The notes under the pieces: model-generated
The model's input: the letters and a program-made list of their open reading frames with translations, nothing else
What the model was told of the DNA's origin: nothing
Databases searched by the model: none
Assembly (NCBI RefSeq): GCF_030247195.1
Contig: NC_080672.1
Coordinates: 91,026,113-91,090,112, forward strand
DNA length: 64,000 nt
Source of the DNA: Topomyia yanbarensis
Lineage: Eukaryota > Arthropoda > Insecta > Diptera > Culicidae
Direction of reading: 5' to 3'
Shown here: positions 55,205 through 64,000 of the stretch, piece by piece
How positions within the stretch are numbered: position 1 is the stretch's first letter
Layout: each line of letters opens with the position of its first letter
Made by a program: the position numbers and the translations under genes

Positions 55205-57015
55205 ATGCATTTTTAATTTAAATGATGCTTAGAATTATATTGTGTAATAAAATTACAGTTTTGAATGCTAATTACTATGAAATTTTAAAACATGTATTAA
55301 GTTTTTGTTCGAAAAAAGCTTTACCGATAAGTTCACCATCATTCAAAATGCTTCTTTTATCTTTAGGTTCTTGTTGACAAAATATAAAAAAAATTCAAAA
55401 ATAATTTTTTTTGCCATTTTAATTTTTAACTTTTTTTTCAGTATATATATTTTCGGACAGAAGCAGAGATGCGAACGGTATCGGTAAACTACATTTTTCT
55501 GGTACATTTGCATTTGCACAAGCCGTACAACCCGCTACAGTGACGCATCGCTACTGCTCTTACCAGAACGGTAGCCAAATCGAGTATACTTTTCCGTACA
55601 CCAGTAAAATACACTTTTGTTTTGCCGCTGCACTCCGATTGTTCGGTGAGAGTGTGGCATTGTAAAGTTTGCCCTATCGCTTTGTACTCCTTTCTCTGCA
55701 TAGTCAAAGGGTGAGGCCCGCACATGAAAGCGTTGATGCCGGTCGTGACGTAAATGAACCGCATTAATTGTCGTCGTTTGTGATTAAAAATATTAAATAG
55801 ATTGAAAATATTAAAAAGTGTAAAATAAGGAAAGAGAAGCTGTTCCGCTCACGTCGGGGGGCTGTACTGGGGGCAGTATGGGCACAGGCTGCCGTACAAC
55901 GCTGGGCGTCCTGCACTAGCGAACGACAGCAACGTATGAGAAAGGAGAATGTAGGCAGAAATATTACAGCCGTAGAAAAAGTAGGCATTTTGCATCCTTG
56001 GATAGAAGTATTCATTCCCTGTAACTCGATCTCAGATAGTTTTTCTGTTTAAAATACAGTAATCGAACAAAAACAATTTGAAATTCATACACATAGAAAC
56101 GTCTACGCCCTTTTAAAAATTGCTCTTGAATCAAAATATTCAAATTGCCAGAGAAAATCATGGGGATTCATAAACCGAACACACCTGCAATGTTTTGTTC
56201 GAATCGACTATGGACTTATTTTGCGGTCGGCCGGTTTATCGGGGAATCCCTCTACTGTTTTTGGAATGCCGATTTTCGCCGGAATGAAGGAGCAAGACTC
56301 TCTATTCGCAACATTAAAAATATAATAATCCGTTTCGTGGAATAGATTAAAAATAGCCTTAAATAACACAAAACGTTTAAAATTGAGAAAATTTACCTAG
56401 TATGCCACACCTTCTGAAAAACAAAATGTACTGCAACATAAACACATCGGAAATGTATTTGCCATTACTTGAGGTACACAACGAGAGACAGCGCTATATG
56501 ACTAGAAGAAACGAAAAAAAGAGGACTCCGAAAACTTACCTCAAGCACCAATTGGGCCCAGGCTCCCCTACAATAATAGCACAAAATAATCTGTCCTTGA
56601 TGGGTGCTTAGTGTGGTTTGTGTAGTATTTGTTCCGTGTGTTTTGAATGGTATTATGAGGTAGTAAGGAATACGTGTTTGACCCGTTTCCTCCCAACATA
56701 AATGCCAAGAAGAAGTATCTCCCAGTATCAGGAGTAACAAATTTAAAAGAAAGAAAGAATTTAAAATTAGTAAAATCACAATTTCAATGGAAGATACATC
56801 TTTCGGTTGCATTTGTCATTGCGAAAAAAATCCAGAGGGATTCCGCAAAAAAAAATTAACGAAAATATTACTATTTAAAGATTATAGCCCGTTTGGTTTC
56901 AAAAATGTATAGACCGATTTTAACGATTAAATCAGTAATGAAATCGACAACCATTAATTTTTTTCCAATCCAAAAGCGTCATTTTTGTTTTATTATGAAC
57001 ACTTTATAACAATAT
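55205..57015. other. Non-coding stretch, no gene recognised
   Basis: No supported gene. Overlapping open frames at 55.5-56.0 kb and 56.4-56.9 kb on both strands show no domain. Confidence 0.5.
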
Positions 57016-57110
57016 TAAAAATCGATTTTAATCCACCTAGTGCTGCAATTGTGCATTTCTCATTTATCCAAACTGTGATTTAATAGCCGATTACGTTCAA
57101 TATAAGTATA

Positions 57111-59354
57111 TGGGTCATTCCACGTCAGATTTACAACCAAAATTTTTATTCGTTCCAAAAAAAATTCTTGCATTCTTTAGCTAGAAATATTTGACACGTA
57201 TTTTTTTGTTTTTGCTGAATATGATATTTTTTCAAGTTATTAGTTTTTGAACTTTTAAAGTTTAACAAATTGAACATTTTTCAATCACTGATAACTCGGA
57301 AACGATTCAATGTATGGAATAAATATTAAATAAAATAGTTGCATTTTCAAATGAGCTTACCAATAAGAATTTTCAAAAAAATATTTTTTGTTGTATAACT
57401 TATGAAATTTACAATTATTTGAAACAAATTGAATTTGTTTAAAGTGGGACCAAATTTTTTTACATATTTTTTTCTTAAAATAATAAGAATCATGTTAAAA
57501 AGATTATATAAAATTTTTGGAGTGGATATCAAAATACTTTGCGAGGTATTACAATTATAAGCTTAAAACAAGGCAATTTTACACTAAACACCCAGTGATA
57601 AACCTGTTATAATTGAAATATCTCGTAAAATACTTCAAGTTACATTCTGAAATTATCAAATAATCTTCCTTGTATACTATGTCATCAAAAAAAAATTGTT
57701 TTCAGGGCGACATAAATTTTTTTTTGCTTCTAACACTTGGATAACACCAAAAATGTCTTGAATTTGTAGAATGCGAGTCATTCCACGTCAGATTTACAAC
57801 TACAATTTTAGTACCCTCCAAGTTTTTTGCATTCTTTATCTAAAAGTTATTGACACGAATTTTAGGCTTTGGCTGAATTTGATATATTTTTCAAGTTACG
57901 AGTTTTGGAACCTTATAAATTATTTAATTAAATTTTATAAATTTAATTAAATTGAACATTTTTCAATTCTTGATAACTTAGAAACTATTAGATTAGTGGA
58001 AAAAAGCATTAAATACTAAAAGTTGCGTGTTCGCATGATCTCACCGGAATTTTTTTTGAAATATTTTTTTTAATGTAATTTATGTATTCTGCAAATGTTA
58101 GAAGCAAAAATTTTTTAGGGCCACGCCAAAGAGAAAAAGCATTTTTTTAGCCTTTTCAAATAATTTATAATTATATCGAGAAGATTGTGTAAAAATTTCA
58201 GAATGGAACTCGAAGTATTTTACGAAATATTTCATTTACACTTAACGCCTATCACTAGGCGTTTAGTGTAAAATTATCTTGTTTTAAGTTTACAATTGCA
58301 ATATCTCGCAAAGTATTTTAATGTCAACAGTTTTTTCGGCATTTAATTAGCAAGGGACTGGAAGGTGAAGTATATTTTTCAATATTTAGAGCCATAGTAC
58401 TCAAGGGAGAGCAAGGTGTTGAAAGGAGAAAGTTTAGAAAAGCGTGGAAGGATCATATATGCAAGCTTAGAGCTCACCGGCGACTTAACCCTTTGTCTGC
58501 TACCGTAGTGGTCAAGGTCTTTTGGCATTAGAAATGCGAATCACCTGAGTCTACGGCATGTCCGAACAAGCGTAAAGTAACTTGTTACTTCATGCTGTCG
58601 GAACCGACAGCATGAAGTAACAAGTTACTTTACGCTTGTTCGGACATGCCGTAGACTCAGGTGATTCGCATTTCTAATGCCAAAAGACCTTGACCACTAC
58701 GGTAGCAGACAAAGGGTTAAGTCGCCGGTGAGCTCTAAGCTTGCATATATGATCCTTCCACGCTTTTCTAAACTTTCTCCTTTCAACACCTTGCTCTCCC
58801 TTGAGTACTATGGCTCTAAATATTGAAAAATATACTTCACCTTCCAGTCCCTTGCTAATTAAATGCCGAAAAAACTGTTGACAAATTAACTCAATAGGTC
58901 GTTAACAAAAATGGTTAACAAAAAAATGGTAAAAATATTTTAATGTCCACTCCCAAATTTTTAAACAATCTTTCTAACATGATTCTTAATATTTTAAGTA
59001 AAAAAATATGTAAAAAACTGGTCCAACTTTAGAAAAAATCAATTTGTTTGCATAATTGCAAAATTCATATGTTATGTATTAATAATTTTTTGTAAAAATT
59101 TTTCGGAAAGCTCATTTGAAAACGCAACTTTTTTATTAAATATTTTTTCCATATATCGAATCGTTTCCGAGTTATCAATGATTGAAAAATGTTCAATTTA
59201 TTAAACTTCATAAGTTCAAAAACTAATATCTTGAAAAAAATATCATATTCATCAAAAACAAAAAATACGTGTCAATTACTTCTAGCTAAAGAATGCAGAA
59301 AATTTTTTGGAAGTGATAAAAATTTTGGTTGTAAATCTGACGTGGAATGACCCA
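57111..59354. mobile_element. Large foldback element with GGGTCATTCCACGTCAG ends, 2,244 bp
   Basis: Ends TGGGTCATTCCACGTCAGAT (left) and ATCTGACGTGGAATGACCCA (right), flanked by TATA on both sides (57,107-57,110 and 59,355-59,358), consistent with a TA-type duplication. The outer arms pair over about 430 bp (57,111-57,545 with 58,920-59,354). A second, inner inverted repeat spans about 57,545-58,320, with an internal copy of the end motif (GAGTCATTCCACGTCAGATT) at about 57,776. The perfect palindrome at 58,322-58,883 interrupts the right arm. No protein coding. Confidence 0.75.
58322..58883. repeat. Perfect 562-bp palindrome (280-bp arms, 2-base centre)
   Basis: The arms 58,322-58,601 and 58,604-58,883 are exact reverse complements by my reading, separated only by AA. 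The structure is flanked by a 12-bp direct repeat TATTTTAATGTC (58,314-58,325 and 58,936-58,947), suggesting insertion into the right arm of the surrounding foldback element. One arm is related to the insertion at 37,107-37,397. No coding. Arms this perfect imply a very recent origin or an assembly artefact. Confidence 0.9.
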
Positions 59355-59360
59355 TATATA

Positions 59361-59792
59361 CCCAAGTAGCAATTGCAACTTGTTGAAAGTTTTAAATGTT
59401 GCACATCTCCTACACAATATTTTTTATTGTTGGATATATTTGAAAATAATTTCCACGGGTTTCTAAACTGATTGTGTAACTATGTAACTATAGAGCTGGC
59501 CAATAGTGTTAATTATGCAAACATCAATAACAGTTGTGAAACTAATCAGAAACTTTGCTAACTTGCACAAACAGTCTAACAAGTTGCAAATGCCTCTTTG
59601 TTTGCCATTCCACCCTAAAACAGAACTGTCCAACTACCCAATGCTCGACAAATGGCACAGCTATTGTTTTCATTATTTTGCTGCATTTAGGAACATGTTG
59701 CACAACATACAAACAAAGTGCGCTTTTTCCATAACATAGTTGTTACCAAGAAAGTTACAAATACTATACAGTAACAAAGCGTGCTACTTGGG
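59361..59792. mobile_element. TA-flanked TIR element with CCCAAGTAGC ends, 432 bp
   Basis: CCCAAGTAGCA at the left and TGCTACTTGGG at the right (59,361 and 59,792), each bordered by TA (59,359-59,360 and 59,793-59,794). It lies immediately beside the larger foldback element within the same X copy. The 77-codon frame at 59,506-59,739 has no recognised domain. Probably a Tc1/mariner-type or similar non-autonomous element, judged only from the TA duplication. Confidence 0.7.
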
Positions 59793-60460
59793 TAAGTGCA
59801 CGTCTGTCACGAACCTGATGAACAACATGACGACGCGTAAACACTTGAATAAAACAAAAATATAATATTTAATTAGCTTATTCAACGTGAGTTCAATGTT
59901 GTCTTCATGTTAACATATTTTGAAAAGCGGGATTGTAAGGCAAATTCATAATATATCTTCAATTCGAAACTAGACTGGCTTCAGTTCTGGAATATACTCG
60001 GAATCCGGGACGTATCATTATCAATAGTAGACAATATATTCCAAGAATCATTGATTCGTCATCCGTGATCTAGGCCTGCGAATAGAAGTAAATTCGTTTG
60101 AATAGATTTTTAACCTATGAGGTGTTACGATTGTACCGGCTTATATGAGAAATTCCTATGTGACCGCAATAACTAACCTGTAACTCCGGAACCAAAAGTC
60201 AGAATTGAATGAAATTCAATAGTAGCCAATGAGTGTATTATATATTTCATTTGAAATCAAGTTTGAAAAATTGGTTAAGAGTTTTACTGGGAAATGGTTG
60301 TGAAATTAGCTCAGGAACTTGGCGAGTTGCCCGGGGGCATTAAGAACCATCATGGGGTGAGGAGCAATGTGGTCAAAGCTTCTTTGATTGGTCATTAGTG
60401 ATCTGGATCCAAGTAATGTTGAACCCATTTGAATATGTATTACATTATTCTGACATCATA

Positions 60461-61215
60461 CACCTAAAACGTACCCGGTAAGAATCGCTTACATTAATGC
60501 AATAATTACGAGCGAAAATTGCAAGCGTTCTAGTAATGTGCAAAAATTGCAAGAAGCTTCCTTGCATGTAATGCAAGAAACAGAAAATCGATTTTATCTA
60601 TGTATTAGCAATGTATGTGTATTAGTGACCAATACGCGTTAAATAAAAAAGGCTGTAGGCATTGAAAAATGAGCCCCGCACCGACAGATCACTAACCAAT
60701 ACTTTATCTATCCAACTACTCTCTCAGATAAATATAGGTAGATAAGTGTCATATATAAATACTTGGACGATTTCACGATTAATGAAAAAATGAAGGACGC
60801 ACCTATATTTAAACTCATGTCCTTGCGCATCGTAGTACAGGCTATAAACCCTGTTCTATTCTTGCACATGAAAACCGAGCGTTGAAACTCGCACAATGAG
60901 CACATCCGCAATTCGATGCTGTCTCGTGTGTGATGAATAAGCCACAATACTGCGTTGGATAATGTTGGTGAGGAATGAATAAAAAGCAGACGGTAAATAA
61001 AAACTCGGCTATAACACCCAGCATAGGCACGTGAATATGGTGGTAATCTTTTAATAGTTGATGTTCATGAAACGTATGTACGTACAGCAAAAGATGAAGT
61101 GATTTTATATGCTTGCAAAACTTGCAAGTGGCTTTCACTGCAAAATTGCAAGCGATGCAAACATTATTTGCGAGTGATTGTCGGCAATTAGTGTAAGAGA
61201 TTTTTGTTTTGGGTG
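60461..61215. mobile_element. TA-flanked element with CACCTAAAAC ends and GCAAG repeats, 755 bp
   Basis: Ends CACCTAAAAC and GTTTTGGGTG are short inverted repeats bordered by TA on both sides (60,459-60,460 and 61,216-61,217). Removing the insert and one TA restores a 28-base segment that aligns without gaps to X copy 1, confirming the boundaries. Inside both ends are clusters of TTGCAAG/GCAAGCG motifs in opposite orientation (about 60,515-60,585 and 61,110-61,155), like subterminal repeats. The minus-strand frames at 60,708-61,138 have no recognised domain. Confidence 0.75.
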
Positions 61216-61530
61216 TAGTGTAATCAATTCATATGGAAATTTGCTGTGTGATCGCACTCTTCAACCCGTAGCTCCGGAACCAGAAGTCGGAACAACTAAA
61301 ATTCAATAGCGTCTTATGGGAGCATTATACCGTTTATTTGAAACTAAGTTTGTGCAAATCGGTCCAGCAATCCCTGAGAAAATTGAGTGACATTATTTGA
61401 CACACACAGACATTTTGTGATCTCGATGAACTGAATCGAATGGTTTATAACACTCGGCTACACTCGGCCCTCCGCGTCTCGGTTGAAAAGTCGATTTTTG
61501 GAGTGATTGTATAACCATTCTTTATATGAG

Positions 61531-63789
61531 AATGAATTCAGCCAGATCAGTTGAACAATTTGTATATACCATATTCTATATAGCAATAACAACCGACTGA
61601 TTCCAAGCAAATTCAAAACATTACCGAACGGTAAACAATGGACTTTACGGAACAGCACTCAACAGTCCATCATGGCAGCATTAGTAGAGTACCTACCTTG
61701 AGCTCAAGTCAACGTCACAGTCAGTGAACATTTGTGATTTTTCACTCAAGAGGGTGGATTGTACCGGACAAATGCCAGATTCGAAACAAGTGAACCAACA
61801 TAGCTAAACATGAAACAAAAAAGTATAACCAGCATAAGCAAGACGAGTCCGAACAAAGTCTGATAAATTTATTACATTGATTGAGAGGAACACTTTTCTT
61901 CTTTTGAATCGGATAAAGTGGACTGAAAGCATAGCTTTTTGTTTTTGTTTTCAGTTCCGGGCATCGATTCGCCCTAGAAGAGGGAGAAATTCTTTAATGT
62001 TAAGCTTTCACGTAATGTTCGGAATATGTCATTGCGTCCCACTCGCTAAGAGGATATCAATTTCCCAAATTGTTCCGTGTAACGATAATGATGATGATGA
62101 CGGGTTCTCGGTCGAAAGGCGGATGGTTGAATGGCGCAGTGGAAGCCGATTACTCGGTGGGGTCGATGTAAGTACAGTATGTATTTGCTGGCTGCCTCGT
62201 CTCGTCGGTAAACGGTAATGGCAAGTATGTGTTCCAAAATAAAAAAGGTTCACTCGGGACAGGGAGGAAAAATGTGCGTGAAGCACTGCACGCGGGTTGT
62301 ATGGTTGAAAAAAAAGGATTTTCACCACAATATTTAGGAGGGTCGTGGTTTCGGGTGGTAATTGAGATAGCAATGGACCGTTGCTAGATGTGCTTGTGCC
62401 CGGTTAAGTACACCACTACCAGCATTATTTCGGATTATTTTTTAACATCCTAATCTCTTTCAGAAGTGAGTGCCGAACACAAGGTTAAAAAAGTGAAAGA
62501 TGAATACAACCGAAAGCCATTTCATGGCGGTCAGGAGGGTTCCGCTTACAACACGCAGTTGATGCATTTGTACAAACATAATACAATATGAAAAGTAAAC
62601 ACTCGAGTGCGAAATGTTTTCGACGATGAATGAAAGTTCCAGAAATCAATAAGTTTTTTCGATTACATGCACAAATAGAACGTGGTTAACAATTTTCTTC
62701 TCACCTTCAGCAATGTTCTGATGGATTTTCAATTTCCTTTGTAAACAATTATCTTTTCCTAAATTTTAATTTCCCGTTGCGGAAATGGAAGGTAACAAGA
62801 AAGCATCTATACTGGTACAGCAAGAGCATCCAGATACCATAATCCGATTTGAATGTCGAATTTGAGTGATGTAAACGCTTCAGACCCGCCACCATCAACT
62901 ACAAACCACTTGACAAATCTCAAAAACTGCCTATCTCGCAAATATTTATTGCCTTGGCTAATACAAAATAAAACTTGTTTACTGCAAATTGCGAACGCAC
63001 ATCGGCATTTCGTTGGCTGCCGAGATGCCTGGTACAACAGTAAAGGACGAAGTGTGCTGTGTGGGAAATTGCGATTACAGCACAGGCCACAGAGATGCAT
63101 AAAGAATACCTACACAAGACAAACAGAAATACCTACCGAACGAAAGCGTCTATCATGCTGAGATTTGTGCTATCAGTAATAAAAGTACTGGGTTACCGTG
63201 CTGGTTAGAATTTCGGATACAACGTGAAAACATTATTTTACATGGAAAGTTGAAAATTTAATAGATAGTTTAGCTTCTAATGCTAATCACTAGAGTGGAA
63301 ATTTGGAACCGGTCTGGAAATTGCGCCACTACCGTAGTCTTTTGCTGGATTGCTTTATGCAGCAAGCTTCTTCAGCATGATCGAGGTATATGCAAACGAA
63401 AAAAAAACACTTGTACATATGTTGTGGATATTCCTATGCTAATTATGTTGCAGCAATTTTACTCTACATAGAATTGATTTTCAGTTTTCCAGTGCGTGAT
63501 AAGCCAGTCGCTCGTAAATCAACCGTCGATGGCAGATGAAGTACTTGGAGATACATTGCGTTGAGCTGTTTGTTAAGTGGAGATCTAGAAATTTATGATA
63601 AAATTGAAGCTACACAAAAATTGCACAATAGCAAATACGATGTTGCTCAGCTTCATTATTTCTTGTATAGAGATTTTTTATTTAAAAATCTCATTTTTCG
63701 TATGCATAACGCATTGCAGACCACTCAAAAAACCACTCATAAAAATCTCATTTTTTCGTATACATAACGACAGACCACTGATTTTGTAA
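61531..63789. other. Non-coding stretch, no gene recognised
   Basis: No supported gene or repeat. Open frames at 61.9-62.4 kb and 62.8-63.2 kb occur on both strands and show no family resemblance. CATAACG..CAGACCACT with AAAAATCTCATTTTTCG occurs twice near 63,685-63,780, a small local duplication. Confidence 0.5.
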
Positions 63790-63795
63790 TGCTTT

Positions 63796-64000
63796 AAGCT
63801 CCCTCTCTCCTCCTCCCCTTTTATATTAATATTAATGTCAAAGTAAGCTCAAATACCAAATTTAACATCGTTTGAACCATTTTCGACCACCGCCCACTTC
63901 AATTGAAGTTTTTGCCATTGGCACTTTGAGAAGATAAGGGGGAAAAATATATTAAACACTATAACTTTTGAAGTAGCACTCGAAAAATTCCAGTTCATTC
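63796..64000 (+). mobile_element. hAT-like foldback element, copy D (partial, runs off window)
   Basis: Follows the left arm of copies A-C: CTCCCCTTTTATATT, GTCAAAGTAAGCTCAAATAC, CCGCCCACTTCAATTGAAG, GGGGGAAAAATATATTAAAC and ACTATAACTTTTGAAGTAGC. The terminal TAGGGCATTGC is not preserved. It is more diverged than the other copies, so probably older. Confidence 0.7.

Larger units (their letters stand above)
57016..61530 (+). repeat. Repeat 'X', copy 2, split by three insertions
   Basis: X landmarks appear in order but interrupted: TTTTAATCCACCTAGTGCTG (57,027) to TATAAG (57,106); then, after two insertions, AAGTGCACGTCTGTCACGAA (59,795), CCTGATGAACAACATG and GTTCAATGTTGTCTTCATGT (59,892), TGTGGTCAAAGCTTCTTTGA (about 60,370) and TGACATCA (60,451); then, after a third insertion, GTGTAATCAATTCATATGG (61,218) and TTGCTGTGTGATCGCACTCT, ending near GAGTGATTGTATAACC (61,502). 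Alignment with copy 1 shows continuity across each junction. Confidence 0.7.

Noticed and set aside
60708..61138. Two overlapping minus-strand frames as an element-encoded protein
   Set aside because: They lie inside a 755-bp TA-flanked element and show no transposase or other motif.
61877..62373. Overlapping frames on both strands (113 and 114 codons) as a gene
   Set aside because: Mutual shadows in a less AT-rich stretch with no family resemblance or splice structure I can support.

Overview
The window looks like intergenic or intronic DNA of an insect, most probably a culicine mosquito (Aedes-type). The reasons are a moderately AT-rich background, no convincing host exon anywhere in 64 kb, several non-LTR retrotransposons of the R1 and Jockey clades, and a dense layer of short inverted-repeat elements. 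The species assignment rests on recalled similarity of repeat and protein motifs, not on a search. I found no rRNA, tRNA, CRISPR array or intact protein-coding gene. Almost everything that can be recognised is mobile DNA, mostly broken and often nested.

Layout. 1-6.4 kb: AT-rich DNA with two small terminal-inverted-repeat (TIR) elements. 7.1-8.9 kb: a decayed minus-strand Jockey-like retrotransposon (ORF1 and endonuclease). 10-15.8 kb: dispersed repeats, a 356-bp pure TTATGC microsatellite, TIR elements with GGGGCAAATCC-type ends, and an orphan R1-like 3' UTR. 15.8-22.4 kb: a near full-length but ruined R1-like element. Its endonuclease region is split by a 1.6-kb hAT-like foldback element, which itself carries a 235-bp MITE. 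25.8-30.8 kb: the youngest retrotransposon, an R1-clade element with a zinc-knuckle ORF1 and an endonuclease/reverse transcriptase ORF2, inactivated by a few stops, frameshifts and one small deletion, with a duplicated 3' terminus. 31.4-32.1 kb: a second Jockey-like ORF1 relic. 36.9-39.8 kb: a third, 3'-truncated R1-like copy with an insertion in its 5' UTR. 43.9-53.7 kb: two further hAT-like foldback copies with perfect 8-bp target duplications, copies of a longer unclassified repeat ('X'), two blocks of a roughly 160-bp tandem repeat and a 22-bp-period minisatellite. 54.5-61.5 kb: a TTAA-flanked element, then one X copy broken up by three TA-flanked insertions, one of which contains a 562-bp perfect palindrome. 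63.8-64 kb: the start of a fourth foldback arm, cut by the window edge.

How the parts relate. No element here encodes a complete intact transposition machinery. The retrotransposons are dead, and the TIR/foldback elements contain no transposase, so they would have been mobilised by enzymes encoded elsewhere. Insertion order can be read from the nesting: R1-like copy 1 is older than hAT-like copy A, which is older than the 235-bp MITE; X is older than hAT-like copy B and than the TA-flanked elements. The strongest evidence is internal: target-site duplications, occupied versus empty paralogous sites, and arm-to-arm complementarity, all read directly from the sequence.
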